In this document: positions 8,813-26,523 of the stretch, in pieces
How positions within the stretch are numbered: the stretch's first letter is position 1
How the letters are laid out: every line of letters begins with the position of its first letter
Assembly (NCBI RefSeq): GCF_003751805.1
Contig: NZ_RKHQ01000001.1
Span: 2,232,001 to 2,296,000 of the forward strand
Direction: 5' to 3'
DNA from: Salana multivorans
GTDB lineage: Bacteria > Actinomycetota > Actinomycetes > Actinomycetales > Beutenbergiaceae
DNA length: 64,000 nucleotides
Translations under genes and position numbers: made by a program
Notes under the pieces: model-generated
What the model saw: only the letters and a program-made list of their open reading frames with translations
The model's database searches: none
Told to the model about the DNA's origin: nothing

Positions 8813-9331
8813 ATGGCGAGGCCCGACAAGGCGGCAGCCGTCGCAGAGCTCACCGAGCTCTTCCGCGGCTCCAGCGCTGCGGTGCTCACCGAGTACCGCG
8901 GCCTCACGGTCGCCCAGCTCAAGCAGCTGCGCAAGGCCCTCGGGGCCGAGGCGCAGTACGCCGTGGCGAAGAACACGCTGGCCGCGATCGCGGCGCGCGA
9001 GGCCGGTCTCGAGAGCTTCGCTGAGCAGCTCTCCGGCCCGAGCGCCATCGCCTTCGTCTCCGGGGACCCGGTGACGGCGGCCAAGGGTCTGCGTGACTTC
9101 GCCAAGGCGAACCCGGCACTGGTCGTCAAGGCCGGTGTGCTCGACGGCAAGGAGATCACTCCTGCCGAGATCACCGCACTCGCCGACCTGGAGTCGCGCG
9201 AGGTGCTGCTGGCCAAGGCGGCCGGTGCGATGAAGGCGAAGCTCTTCCAGGCTGCGTACGTCTTCACCGCTCCCGCGTCGCAGGCGGTCCGCACCATCGA
9301 GGCCCTGCGCGAGAAGCAGGCCGCTGCCTGA
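8813..9331 (+). CDS. rplJ: 50S ribosomal protein L10
   Basis: 172 residues from ATG 8813 after GAAAGGAA. The N-terminal RNA-binding domain starts [16 protein letters not shown] with the conserved [18 protein letters not shown]; the C-terminal helix (about 135-172) anchors L7/L12 dimers. It is the base of the L12 stalk and the expected ligand of the leader at 8590-8770. It is co-transcribed with rplL 78 bases downstream. Confidence 0.97.
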   Translation: MARPDKAAAVAELTELFRGSSAAVLTEYRGLTVAQLKQLRKALGAEAQYAVAKNTLAAIAAREAGLESFAEQLSGPSAIAFVSGDPVTAAKGLRDFAKANPALVVKAGVLDGKEITPAEITALADLESREVLLAKAAGAMKAKLFQAAYVFTAPASQAVRTIEALREKQAAA

Positions 9332-9409
9332 TCCGTCCGGACAGGCAGACGTTTCACCCCACCTCTCGCGCAGCACGCGCAGAAGTCATCACAGGAAGGA
9401 ACGCCCATC

Positions 9410-9799
9410 ATGGCGAAGCTCACCGCTGACGAGCTCATCGACGCTTTCAAGGAGCTCACCCTCATCGAGCTCTCGGACTTCGTGAAGAAGTTCGAGGAGG
9501 TCTTCGAGGTCACGGCCGCCGCTCCGGCCGCCGTTGCCGTCCAGGCCGTTGCCGGCGCCTCCGACGCTCCCGCCGAGGAGGAGGAGAAGACCGAGTTCGA
9601 CGTCATCCTCGAGGAGGTCGGCTCGCAGAAGATCGCCGTCATCAAGGAGGTGCGCGCCATCACGGGTCTCGGCCTGAAGGAGGCGAAGGACCTCGTCGAC
9701 GGCGCTCCGAAGCCGGTCCTCGAGGCCGCCAACAAGGAGGCCGCGGACAAGGCCAAGGAGCAGCTCGAGGGCGCTGGCGCCAAGGTCACCATCAAGTGA
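9410..9799 (+). CDS. rplL: 50S ribosomal protein L7/L12
   Basis: 129 residues. The N-terminal dimerisation domain (1-35) leads through an Ala/Val-rich flexible hinge (about 36-55) to the C-terminal factor-binding domain ([32 protein letters not shown]). It recruits EF-G, EF-Tu and IF2 to the ribosome as multiple copies on L10. A tight hairpin terminator follows. Confidence 0.97.
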   Translation: MAKLTADELIDAFKELTLIELSDFVKKFEEVFEVTAAAPAAVAVQAVAGASDAPAEEEEKTEFDVILEEVGSQKIAVIKEVRAITGLGLKEAKDLVDGAPKPVLEAANKEAADKAKEQLEGAGAKVTIK

Positions 9800-9830
9800 T
9801 CTGAGGCCACCTCAGCTCCACGCATCACGC

Positions 9831-9864
9831 AGCGGGGCCCGCACCGAAAGGTGCGGGCCCCGCT
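9831..9864 (+). terminator. perfect 15-bp terminator hairpin after rplL
   Basis: Arms 9831-9845 and 9850-9864 with a GAAA tetraloop, starting 31 bases after the rplL stop. It separates rplJ-rplL from rpoB. Confidence 0.85.
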
Positions 9865-9950
9865 GTCGTTCGTCCAGAGGCCAGAGGCCAGAGGCCGGGG
9901 GCCGGGCCGGGCCGGTGACGCGGGGGCGATGCCGGTGGCCGTGGCGCGCG

Positions 9951-10491
9951 CCGTGGCCACCGTGGGGCCGGGTGTCCGAGGGCATGCGGGCCGGCGGTGG
10001 TCGCCGCCGTCACCGTGGCCACTGGAAATCCGGGCCGGTGGGGTGAGCCGGTGCGTGGGTAGCCACGGCGGACCGGACGGGCGGGGAGTGGCCGTGGGAG
10101 TGGCCGTGGGGTGGGCCGTGGCCACCGTGGCCACCGTGGCCACCGTGGCCACCGTGGGGCCGGGTGTCCGAGGGCATGCGGGCCGTCGGTGGTCAACGCG
10201 GCGTCCGTGGCCACCGTGGGGCCGGGTCGGCGGGGTGAGCCGGTGCGTGCGTGGCCACGGCGGACCGGACGGGCCGGGAGTGGTCGTGGCGTACGCGGTG
10301 GCCACCGTGGGGCCGGGTGTCCGAGGGCATGCGGGCCGGCGGGGGTCAACGCGGCGTCCGTGGCCACTGGAGGTCCGGGCCGGTGGGGTGAGCCGGTGCG
10401 TGCGTGGCCACGGCGAACTGGACGGGCCGGGAGCAGTCGTGGCGCGCGCCGTGGCCCCCGTGGCGCCGGGGCGTCCGAGCCCCCGCCGAGC
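9951..10491. repeat. GTGGCC-lattice intergenic repeat tract A (153-bp tandem units)
   Basis: Between the rplL terminator and the rpoB promoter lies non-coding DNA made of about 3.3 tandem units. Unit starts (GTGGCC) are at 9953, 10145, 10298 and 10451, giving steps of 192, 153 and 153 bp. Inside each unit GTGGCC or a one-base variant recurs at +44, +62 and +106, for example 10145, 10189, 10207, 10251 and then 10280, 10298. Four perfect copies of the 9-mer GTGGCCACC occupy 10118-10153. Open frames cross it on both strands only because stop codons are rare at this composition. From 9865 to 9950 I see nothing else but GC-rich filler. Confidence 0.8.
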
Positions 10492-10507
10492 CCCCAACGA
10501 CCCGGAG

Positions 10508-10536
10508 TTGACCTGGCTTCCGCGCTCAGGTATGCT
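10508..10536 (+). promoter_or_regulatory. rpoBC promoter
   Basis: TTGACC (10508-10513), a 17-bp spacer and TATGCT (10531-10536). Near-consensus for the housekeeping sigma factor, 167 bp before the rpoB start. Confidence 0.85.
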
Positions 10537-10702
10537 CGCGCTTTGCGCTGCCTTGTGCCCCCTCATCCCAGGAACACGTCGTGCTGCCCGCGGTTCGGTG
10601 CCGGATTCCGGCTCGGTCCCAGGCTGACAGACCACGTCCCGGGTGTCCAGGGAACCACGCGGCGGCGCGCGAGAACACCCTTTTCGTGGGGAAGGATCCC
10701 TC

Positions 10703-14215
<3,513 letters not shown>

Positions 14216-14225
14216 TCCCGGGCGC

Positions 14226-14261
14226 GGTCCTGTCGGCGTCGCTCGACGACCCGACAGGACC
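14226..14261 (+). terminator. hairpin between rpoB and rpoC
   Basis: An 11-bp stem (14226-14236/14251-14261) is extended inward by a 5-bp stem (14237-14241/14244-14248). There is no T-run. It may tune the rpoB:rpoC ratio or mark an RNase site rather than fully terminate. Confidence 0.45.
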
Positions 14262-14363
14262 CCCGACCGGCCGGCCGGCGCCTCGGACACGAGGCCCGGC
14301 GGCCGGGGATCGGATCCCACCCCATTCGATTGACCGGTGACACACCGAAGGAAGTAGGACACC

Positions 14364-18257
<3,894 letters not shown>

Positions 18258-18292
18258 CGCGTCGCGCCGCGCTCGGCACGGCGTGCGCCCAG

Positions 18293-18340
18293 CACGAACG
18301 GCGGGCCGCCACCCCACGGGGTGGCGGCCCGCCGTTCGTG
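18293..18340 (+). terminator. very long terminator hairpin after rpoC
   Basis: Two 23-nt arms (18293-18315/18318-18340) are perfectly complementary around a 2-nt centre, 35 bases after the rpoC stop. It insulates the toxin operon from rpoBC. Confidence 0.85.
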
Positions 18341-18401
18341 TAGCCTCGCCGACAGTCGCGCGCCACGGTCGGGCGGCGACGACCGGGCGGGGAGGAGCAC
18401 C

Positions 18402-18719
18402 ATGACGACGGTCGATCCCGAGGCGCTCGTGACCGCGGGCAGCCAGGTCCTGGGGCACTCCGTCTCCCTGGGGACGGCGTGGCAGGACGGGTCCGCGACC
18501 ATCGTGGGTCTTGCCACGGCCGCGGCCGGGTTCTCCGCCGGGAGCACCGCGGCCGGCGCCGCCGTCATCTCGGCGCACGTCGGGTGCTCCGAGGCCGCCG
18601 ACTCGGCGCTCGACACCCTGCGGGCCGTGCTCGAGGTGGCCGCCGACAGCCTCTACACGTGCGGGTTCGGCTACGGCAGCACGGACGAGGACGCGGCGGC
18701 GAGATTCGAGCAGCGATGA
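18402..18719 (+). CDS. EspC-like type VII secretion substrate/partner protein
   Basis: 105 residues from ATG 18402 (GGGGAGGAG upstream). A short helical protein opening VDPEAL, as in the T7SS EspC-like family, with Ala/Gly/Ser-rich helices and a C-terminal Y91-G-S-T-D95. This YxxxD tract is the general T7SS export signal. It has no signal peptide. The stop overlaps the toxin's ATG (ATGA), so the two are translationally coupled. In ESX-like systems a small helical partner pairs with the helical domain of a larger substrate, so it is probably a co-exported partner of the toxin. No ESX machinery genes are in the window. The Y91 motif is seen; the role is inferred. Confidence 0.7.
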   Translation: MTTVDPEALVTAGSQVLGHSVSLGTAWQDGSATIVGLATAAAGFSAGSTAAGAAVISAHVGCSEAADSALDTLRAVLEVAADSLYTCGFGYGSTDEDAAARFEQR

Positions 18720-20575
18720 GCCAGGGCCTCTGGGACCTGCGCGCCGACCCCGGGCAGATCGAGACGGCGGCCACGGCGTGGTCGGACGTCGCGCGCAGCG
18801 TGAGCACCGTGGCCGACGGCGCGCGCGCCGACATGGCGAACCCGCTGGAGACCTGGGAGGGGGAGGCGGCGGACGCGTACGACGAGCGCCGGCGCGCGCT
18901 CGTCCGGGACCTCGACGAGGCGGCGGACATCGCGGCCGCCCTCGCGCGGACGATGCAGAGCGTCGCCGGAACGGTGACGGCGGCCCAGGGACGCCTCGAC
19001 TCGAGCTGGGGTGACGTCATGAGCTTCGAGCGCCGGGTCCTGTCCGACGGCAGCCTGTGGTTCGTCACCGAGACCGAGGAGGACCAGGCCATCGTGCGCT
19101 CGGCCGTCACGGCGGCCGAGGGCGTACGGGCGGAGCTGGACGGCTCGCTCGTCGCCCTCGAGGGTGAGGTCGCCTCGGCCACGGCGCGCTGGGACGCGCT
19201 CACGCAGACCTGGTGGAGCTTCACCCTTGGCGGGTCGTTCTTCGACCCGGGCGACGAGCTGGACCTGACCGGCATCGGCATCGTCGAGATCGACGGCGCG
19301 ATCATGCTGCGCGGCGGCGAGGGCGACGAGCGCATCACCGTGACGATCGACCCGGAGACCGGGGAGCAGATCGTCACCGTCACGAAGCTCTCCTTCAGCA
19401 CCGTCGACGGTGAGCGCGTGATGACCGAGGGGGAGTCGCGCACCTTCCGCCTGCCAGCCGGCGAGGAGCTCGTGCTCCACGGCGGCGGTGGGAACGACAT
19501 CATCACGCTGCCGCGGGACTCGCGGCTGCGGTTCACCGCGCTCGGCGGCGAGGGGGCGGACATCATCACGGGCGGCGGGGGTCGCGACCGCCTCTTCGGC
19601 CTCGGGGGCGAGGACGTCATCAAGGCGGGCGGTGGCGGTGACTACGTCTCGGGCGGCGCCGAGGCCGACTACCTCGACGGCCAGGGTGGTGACGACCGCA
19701 TCTTCGGCGGCGAGGGCCGGGACACGCTCTACGGGCTCGGCGGGGACGACCACCTCAGCGGCGGCCGCGACGAGGACTTCCTCGAGGGCGGTGCCGGCAA
19801 CGACGTGCTCTCGGGAGGCCACGGCGCCGACGTGCTCTCCGGCGGTCGCGGCAGGGACGAGATCTCGGGCGGTGCGGGCGACGACGTCAGCTACGGCGGT
19901 CTTGGCGAGGACCGGACCATCGGCGGTACGGGCCGGGACACGAGCCACGACGACCGGCGGGCGGATGGCTCGACCAACGAGGTCAACGTCAACCTCCAGA
20001 TCCCCGCGGACACCGAGCACATCACGATCACCGGGTCGCCGGAGTTCATCGAGCGCGTGAGGGCCGATCTCGACCTCCTGCGCTCCTCACCGACCGGGCA
20101 GCAGTTGCTCGCCAACCTCTCGGAGAAGTACGACGACTCGGGGAGCTGGTTCTTCGGGCTCGGTCGGAAGTCGCTGGACATCCGCGAGCTCGTCCCGGCC
20201 GACGAGCACGGCGGACAGGGCGACCCCTGGTACGAGAACTCCTACGCCAACGGGAGCGGCAACCCCCACGTGATCCAGTACCTTCCGTCGATCGACGACT
20301 TCCGCGGTGCTCCTCCCGTCGTCGTCCTCCAGCACGAGATGGGTCACGCCTACGACTACATCAACGGCTCCTACGATCCCGACTGGATGTACGAGGGCGC
20401 CGACGCCCAGGACCACGGCATCCGCGTCGCGGAGCGGCAGGCCACCGGGCTCCCCATCGATCACGACCGCGACCCGAGCACACCCGAGATCATCGATCCG
20501 CGCCATCCGCTCGCCACCACCGAGAACGGGCTGCGCGACGAGATGGGACTGCCGACGAGGGAGCACTACCGGTGA
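18716..20575 (+). CDS. WXG/RTX-repeat toxin with C-terminal M91-like zinc metallopeptidase
   Basis: 619 residues. Residues 1-100 are helical with a W47-E48-G49 turn like WXG100 T7SS substrates; 118-170 are a second helical stretch; 185-250 a beta-rich linker; 255-410 about 15 glycine/aspartate nonapeptides of the RTX calcium-binding type (GGxGxDxLx); 430-619 a metallopeptidase with H540-E541-M-G-H544 and a downstream AERQATGL whose E573 could be the third zinc ligand. The ending TENGLRDEMGLPTREHY suits the M91 (NleD-like) effector peptidase family. There is no Sec signal and no type I secretion tail. Inferred role: a T7SS-exported toxin that folds on calcium outside the cell. The target is unknown. 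Confidence 0.78.
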   Translation: MSQGLWDLRADPGQIETAATAWSDVARSVSTVADGARADMANPLETWEGEAADAYDERRRALVRDLDEAADIAAALARTMQSVAGTVTAAQGRLDSSWGDVMSFERRVLSDGSLWFVTETEEDQAIVRSAVTAAEGVRAELDGSLVALEGEVASATARWDALTQTWWSFTLGGSFFDPGDELDLTGIGIVEIDGAIMLRGGEGDERITVTIDPETGEQIVTVTKLSFSTVDGERVMTEGESRTFRLPAGEELVLHGGGGNDIITLPRDSRLRFTALGGEGADIITGGGGRDRLFGLGGEDVIKAGGGGDYVSGGAEADYLDGQGGDDRIFGGEGRDTLYGLGGDDHLSGGRDEDFLEGGAGNDVLSGGHGADVLSGGRGRDEISGGAGDDVSYGGLGEDRTIGGTGRDTSHDDRRADGSTNEVNVNLQIPADTEHITITGSPEFIERVRADLDLLRSSPTGQQLLANLSEKYDDSGSWFFGLGRKSLDIRELVPADEHGGQGDPWYENSYANGSGNPHVIQYLPSIDDFRGAPPVVVLQHEMGHAYDYINGSYDPDWMYEGADAQDHGIRVAERQATGLPIDHDRDPSTPEIIDPRHPLATTENGLRDEMGLPTREHYR

Positions 20576-21252
20576 GGCGGGTCCGGGGGAGCGGGCGGCG
20601 GCGCCCCCGCGTCGTCGTCCTTGGCGGTCTCGCGGCGCTGGCCTCGCTGGCGGCCGTCGTCGCCGGGTGCGGCGGCGGTGGCGGACGCCTCCCGCACGAG
20701 CGGTGGCCGGCGGGCGACGTCACGCTCACCATCGCCTCGGCGAGCGTCGAGCCGGGCGCCGGTTCCGGTGCGCTCCGGCTCGGGCTCGAGCTCCGCAACG
20801 ACTCCGGCGGCGACCTGTGGGTGCCGCAGGCGAACCGGGTGGTGGTGGCCGACGCGACGACGCCGGGTGGGGTCCTCGTCGTCGACCGGGTGCTCGGGCA
20901 GGCCGAGCTCGACGCGATCAGCTGGGTGCAGGACCCCGGGCCGTCCAGCGCCGACCGGCTCGGACCCGGGGCGACGGAGCTCGTCCGCGCGCCGGGGATC
21001 CCGCTCGCCGGCCGGTCGGACGACCCGGGCCGGTGGTCGCGGGGCGCGCCCGACCCGGTGCGCGCGGTCCGGTACTGCCTCGCGGTCGTGCCGGCCTCCG
21101 TCGTCGCCGACGCGGGGTACGACGTCTCGGGGGAGACGCTCGACTACCCGTGGGACGACGGCTGGTGGGCGTCCCGGGTGCGACTGGTGTGCAGCAACGC
21201 GATCGAGCTCGCCGAGCCGGTCGCGCTCGACTGGGAGACCGGTTCGGGCTGA
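20572..21252 (+). CDS. lipoprotein, candidate immunity or accessory factor of the toxin
   Basis: 226 residues from GTG 20572, overlapping the toxin stop (GTGA). A basic, Arg-rich N-terminus, a hydrophobic segment and lipobox VVAGC (C33) predict a lipid-anchored protein outside the membrane. The remainder looks beta-rich, with a central LRLGLELRNDSGGDLWVPQANRV-like strand region split by loops and several Trp residues near the end (WDDGWWAS). No family recognised. Its coupling to the toxin suggests self-protection or toxin handling at the surface, but sequence alone does not prove it. Confidence 0.65.
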   Translation: MRRVRGSGRRRPRVVVLGGLAALASLAAVVAGCGGGGGRLPHERWPAGDVTLTIASASVEPGAGSGALRLGLELRNDSGGDLWVPQANRVVVADATTPGGVLVVDRVLGQAELDAISWVQDPGPSSADRLGPGATELVRAPGIPLAGRSDDPGRWSRGAPDPVRAVRYCLAVVPASVVADAGYDVSGETLDYPWDDGWWASRVRLVCSNAIELAEPVALDWETGSG

Positions 21253-21272
21253 CGGGCCGAGCCGTCCGCCGG

Positions 21273-21301
21273 TTGACGTGGAGGCCCCGTCGGCGTACTG
21301 T
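21273..21301 (+). promoter_or_regulatory. str-operon promoter upstream of rpsL
   Basis: TTGACG (21273-21278), a 17-bp spacer and TACTGT (21296-21301), 221 bp before the rpsL start. The leader between them holds a GC hairpin-prone stretch but no other gene. Confidence 0.8.
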
Positions 21302-21521
21302 GTCCTGCGGTGCCCGCACAGGCGGGCTCTTGCGTGCGCGTGATTCCGCTCCTTGACGTTACCCCCGGCTCGACCGAGGGCGTCGGTCGGGATCACTGAG
21401 TGGCAGCGACCACCGGCGCCCACCCGAGACGAGTCTCGTCCCGTGTGCGCCCGAGCACACGCGTGGGCCCACCGGTGCGGGAGAAACGACCACTGAGTCA
21501 ATCTCTCGAGACGGAGACGTA

Positions 21522-21896
21522 GTGCCTACCATTCAGCAGCTGGTCCGCAAGGGCCGTGCGCCCAAGACCACCAGCTCCAAGACCCCGGCGCTCAAGGGTT
21601 CGCCCCAGCGCCGCGGCGTGTGCACCCGCGTGTACACCACGACCCCGAAGAAGCCGAACTCGGCGCTGCGCAAGGTTGCTCGCGTGAAGCTGTCGAGCGG
21701 CATCGAGGTCACGGCGTACATCCCGGGCGTCGGCCACAACCTCCAGGAGCACTCGATCGTGCTCGTGCGCGGCGGTCGTGTGAAGGACCTTCCCGGTGTC
21801 CGCTACAAGATCGTGCGTGGCGCGCTCGACACGCAGGGCGTGCGCGGCCGTCAGCAGGCCCGCAGCCGTTACGGCGCCAAGAAGGAGAAGAAGTAA
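21522..21896 (+). CDS. rpsL: 30S ribosomal protein S12
   Basis: 124 residues from GTG 21522. [11 protein letters not shown] at 41-51 and [12 protein letters not shown] at 84-95 are intact, with K43 and K88 in the streptomycin-sensitive state. S12 lies at the decoding centre. It is first gene of the str operon; its TAA overlaps the rpsG ATG by one base. Confidence 0.98.
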   Translation: MPTIQQLVRKGRAPKTTSSKTPALKGSPQRRGVCTRVYTTTPKKPNSALRKVARVKLSSGIEVTAYIPGVGHNLQEHSIVLVRGGRVKDLPGVRYKIVRGALDTQGVRGRQQARSRYGAKKEKK

Positions 21897-22366
21897 TGCC
21901 TCGTAAGGGCCCCGCACCCAAGCGCCCCGTCGTCGTCGACCCGGTCTACGGCTCGCCGACGGTCTCTCAGCTCGTCAACCGCGTGCTCCTCGACGGCAAG
22001 AAGTCCGTCGCCGAGCGCATCGTGTACGACGCCCTCGAGGGCGTCCGCGAGAAGACGCAGCAGGACCCCGCCGCCGTGCTCAAGCGCGCGCTCGACAACG
22101 TCCGTCCGTCGCTCGAGGTGAAGTCCCGCCGCGTCGGTGGCTCCACCTACCAGGTCCCGGTCGAGGTCCGCCCCGCCCGCGCCACGGCGCTGGCGATGCG
22201 CTGGCTCGTCGACTACTCGCGTCAGCGTCGCGAGAAGACGATGACCGAGCGCCTCATGAACGAGATCCTCGACGCGTCGAACGGTCTCGGCGCCGCGGTC
22301 AAGCGCCGCGAGGACACGCACAAGATGGCCGAGTCCAACCGGGCGTTCGCGCACTACCGCTGGTGA
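21896..22366 (+). CDS. rpsG: 30S ribosomal protein S7
   Basis: 156 residues, the standard length. It starts [13 protein letters not shown] and contains [11 protein letters not shown] and [15 protein letters not shown]. It nucleates assembly of the 30S head by binding 16S rRNA near the E site. Its start overlaps the rpsL stop (TAATG), giving tight coupling. Confidence 0.98.
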   Translation: MPRKGPAPKRPVVVDPVYGSPTVSQLVNRVLLDGKKSVAERIVYDALEGVREKTQQDPAAVLKRALDNVRPSLEVKSRRVGGSTYQVPVEVRPARATALAMRWLVDYSRQRREKTMTERLMNEILDASNGLGAAVKRREDTHKMAESNRAFAHYRW

Positions 22367-22511
22367 GCCGGGCCGGCGACGGCGCTCGGCCCCCGGCCGC
22401 GTCGTCGCTGCCCGCCCCGCGGACCCTCCGGTCCGCCACCCGCCTCCCGCACCGTCGGCCAGAAGCCGGCGGTGCACCCGAATCGCTCATACCGAACAGA
22501 AACGAGCACCT

Positions 22512-24614
22512 GTGGCACTCGACGTGCTGACCGACCTGAACAAGGTCCGCAACATCGGCATCATGGCGCACATCGACGCCGGCAAGACCACGACGACCGA
22601 GCGGATCCTCTTCTACACGGGCGTCAACTACAAGATCGGCGAGACCCACGACGGCGCCTCGACGACCGACTGGATGGAGCAGGAGAAGGAGCGGGGGATC
22701 ACCATCACCTCCGCCGCCGTCACCTGCTTCTGGAACGGCAACCAGATCAACATCATCGACACCCCCGGCCACGTGGACTTCACGGTCGAGGTGGAGCGCA
22801 GCCTCCGCGTGCTCGATGGTGCCGTCGCCGTCTTCGACGGCAAGGAGGGCGTCGAGCCCCAGTCGGAGACGGTGTGGCGCCAGGCCGACAAGTACGACGT
22901 CCCGCGCATCTGCTTCGTCAACAAGATGGACAAGCTGGGCGCCGACTTCTACTTCACGGTCGACACCATCAAGTCGCGCCTCGGCGCGCGTCCGCTGGTG
23001 ATCCAGCTCCCGATCGGTGCCGAGAGCACGTTCGAGGGCGTCGTCGACCTGGTCGAGATGCGCGCGCTCCTGTGGCGCGGCGAGACGGCCATGGGTGCGA
23101 ACTACACGGTCGAGGAGATCCCGGCCGACCTCAAGGAGCGGGCGGAGCAGTACCACGCCGAGCTCGTCGAGGCCGTCGCCGAGACCGACGAGGAGCTGCT
23201 CGAGAAGTACCTCGGCGGCGAGGAGCTGACGGTCGCCGAGATCAAGTCCGGCATCCGCAAGCTCACCGTCACCTCCGAGGCCTACCCGGTGCTGTGCGGC
23301 TCGGCCTTCAAGAACAAGGGCGTCCAGCCCATGCTCGACGCGGTCATCGACTACCTGCCGAGCCCGCTCGACGTCCCCGCCGTCCAGGGTCACGACGTGC
23401 GCGACGAGGAGATCATCCTCGAGCGCGCGGCGTCCCTCGACGCCCCGTTCTCGGCGCTCGCCTTCAAGATCGCCGTGCACCCGTTCTTCGGCAAGCTCAC
23501 CTTCGTGCGCATCTACTCCGGTCGCGTGACGCCCGGCCAGCAGATCCTCAACGCCACCAAGGGCAAGAAGGAGCGCGTCGGCAAGCTCTTCCAGATGCAC
23601 GCGAACAAGGAGAACCCGGTCGAGGAGGCCACCGCCGGGCACATCTACGCGTTCATCGGCCTCAAGGACACCACCACGGGTGACACGCTGTGCGCGCTCG
23701 ACGCCCCGGTCGTGCTCGAGTCCATGACGTTCCCGGACCCGGTCATCGAGGTGGCCATCGAGCCCAAGACCAAGGGTGACCAGGAGAAGCTGGGCACGGC
23801 GATCCAGAAGCTGGCCGAGGAGGACCCGACGTTCCAGGTCCAGCTCGACCAGGAGACCGGCCAGACCGTCATCAAGGGCATGGGCGAGCTCCACCTCGAC
23901 ATCCTCGTCGACCGCATGCGTCGTGAGTTCAAGGTCGAGGCGAACGTCGGCAAGCCGCAGGTCGCGTACCGCGAGACGATCCGTCGCGCGGTCGAGAAGC
24001 TCGACTACACGCACAAGAAGCAGACGGGTGGCTCGGGCCAGTTCGCGAAGGTCCAGGTGACCTTCGAGCCGCTGGAGACGACCGACGGCCAGGTGTACGA
24101 GTTCACCAACGCCGTCACGGGTGGCCGCGTCCCGCGCGAGTACATCCCGAGCGTCGATCACGGCATCCAGGACGCCATGCAGTCCGGCGTCCTGGCGGGC
24201 TTCCCGGTCGTCGGCGTCAAGGCGACGCTGGTCGACGGCGCCGCGCACGACGTCGACTCCTCGGAGATGGCGTTCAAGATCGCCGGCTCGATGGCGTTCA
24301 AGGAGGGCATGCGCAGGGCCGACCCGGCGCTGCTCGAGCCCGTCATGGACGTCGAGGTGCGGACGCCCGAGGAGTACATGGGCGACGTCATCGGCGACCT
24401 CAACTCCCGGCGTGGCATGATCCAGTCGATGAACGACGCGTCGGGCGTTAAGGTTGTCCGCGCACTGGTTCCGCTGTCCGAGCTCTTCGGCTACATCGGT
24501 GACCTGCGGTCGAAGACCCAGGGTCGCGCGGTGTACTCGATGCAGTTCGACAGCTACGCCGAGGTTCCTCGGAACGTCGCCGAGGAGATCATCAAGAAGA
24601 CCCGGGGCGAGTAG
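22512..24614 (+). CDS. fusA: elongation factor G
   Basis: 700 residues from GTG 22512. GTPase motifs: AHIDAGKT at 19-26, the RGITI switch, DTPGH at 83-87 and NKMD at 137-140. Domains II-V follow, with [11 protein letters not shown] in domain IV. It drives ribosomal translocation. It lies 145 bases after rpsG and 109 before tuf in the conserved str order. Confidence 0.98.
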   Translation: MALDVLTDLNKVRNIGIMAHIDAGKTTTTERILFYTGVNYKIGETHDGASTTDWMEQEKERGITITSAAVTCFWNGNQINIIDTPGHVDFTVEVERSLRVLDGAVAVFDGKEGVEPQSETVWRQADKYDVPRICFVNKMDKLGADFYFTVDTIKSRLGARPLVIQLPIGAESTFEGVVDLVEMRALLWRGETAMGANYTVEEIPADLKERAEQYHAELVEAVAETDEELLEKYLGGEELTVAEIKSGIRKLTVTSEAYPVLCGSAFKNKGVQPMLDAVIDYLPSPLDVPAVQGHDVRDEEIILERAASLDAPFSALAFKIAVHPFFGKLTFVRIYSGRVTPGQQILNATKGKKERVGKLFQMHANKENPVEEATAGHIYAFIGLKDTTTGDTLCALDAPVVLESMTFPDPVIEVAIEPKTKGDQEKLGTAIQKLAEEDPTFQVQLDQETGQTVIKGMGELHLDILVDRMRREFKVEANVGKPQVAYRETIRRAVEKLDYTHKKQTGGSGQFAKVQVTFEPLETTDGQVYEFTNAVTGGRVPREYIPSVDHGIQDAMQSGVLAGFPVVGVKATLVDGAAHDVDSSEMAFKIAGSMAFKEGMRRADPALLEPVMDVEVRTPEEYMGDVIGDLNSRRGMIQSMNDASGVKVVRALVPLSELFGYIGDLRSKTQGRAVYSMQFDSYAEVPRNVAEEIIKKTRGE

Positions 24615-24723
24615 TCCCACGGGGCGCCAGCTCCACCCAGCACCACACCAACCAGACCCGTAGGGACACCGCGGCGGACCTCCGCACGGTGCAGCAACTA
24701 CCAGAGTTCCAGGAGGAACCCCA

Positions 24724-25914
<1,191 letters not shown>

Positions 25915-25982
25915 TCGTCCGATCAGCCTGGTGATCACGGCGTGATCACGGCGTGAGGTCCTCCCCGGAGGAATGACGCACA

Positions 25983-26018
25983 GAAGGGCCCCGGGAGCTT
26001 CGGCTCCCGGGGCCCTTC
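25983..26018 (+). terminator. perfect 16-bp terminator hairpin after tuf
   Basis: Arms 25983-25998 and 26003-26018 with a TTCG tetraloop. It closes the str operon. Confidence 0.85.
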
Positions 26019-26078
26019 GTCGTCCCCGGCCGTCGTCGTTCCCGCCGCGGGTGGTGCCGGGGAGGCGTGCCGTGGTAC

Positions 26079-26102
26079 GGTTACCTAGTTGGGTAGGTAA
26101 CC
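26079..26102 (+). promoter_or_regulatory. palindromic operator of the GntR-ABC operon
   Basis: GGTTACCTA (26079-26087), 6 bp, then TAGGTAACC (26094-26102): a perfect 9-bp inverted repeat, unusually AT-rich for this DNA, 16 bp before the regulator start. YtrA-type GntR regulators commonly bind such sites over their own promoter. The start region of the promoter probably overlaps it. Confidence 0.75.
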
Positions 26103-26118
26103 AGAGGGGAAGTGGGCG

Positions 26119-26523
26119 ATGCTCGACGAGAGCCGACCGATCTTCCTCCAGGTCGCCGAGGCGGTGGAGGACTCCATCGTCTCGGGGGCGCTGGCGGAGG
26201 AGGGGCGCGCGCCGTCGACCAACGAGCTCGTCGCCTTCTACCGGATCAACCCGGCGACCGCGGCCAAGGGCATCGGCCTCCTCGTCGAGAAGGGCGTGCT
26301 GTACAAGCAGCGCGGCATCGGGATGTTCGTGGCGACGGGGGCGCGCGCCGCGCTGCTCGCGGAGCGCCGCGCCGCCCTGGTCGAGCGGTACGTCGACCCG
26401 CTGCTCGGCGAGGCGCGCACCCTCGGTCTCACCGCCGCCGACGTCGTCGAGCTCGTCCGGGCTCGCGGCTCGTCGCTCCCCACGCACGACACCCCGCACA
26501 CTCCGGAAGGACAGGCATCATGA
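26119..26523 (+). CDS. GntR-family transcriptional regulator, YtrA subfamily
   Basis: 134 residues. A winged helix-turn-helix (1-75) has the GntR signature (PSTNELVAFYRINPATAAKG, LVEKGVLYKQRGIGMFV). Only a short dimerisation helix follows, the YtrA pattern, and there is no ligand-binding domain. It should repress its own ABC operon through the palindrome at 26079-26102. The stop overlaps the ABC ATPase start (ATGA). Confidence 0.92.
   Translation: MLDESRPIFLQVAEAVEDSIVSGALAEEGRAPSTNELVAFYRINPATAAKGIGLLVEKGVLYKQRGIGMFVATGARAALLAERRAALVERYVDPLLGEARTLGLTAADVVELVRARGSSLPTHDTPHTPEGQAS

Noticed and set aside
18716..20575. RTX protein as a type I (hemolysin-like) secreted adhesin
   Set aside because: The RTX repeats sit in the middle and are followed by a protease domain; no hlyB/hlyD/tolC-like genes or C-terminal type I signal are near, while the N-terminus fits T7SS.
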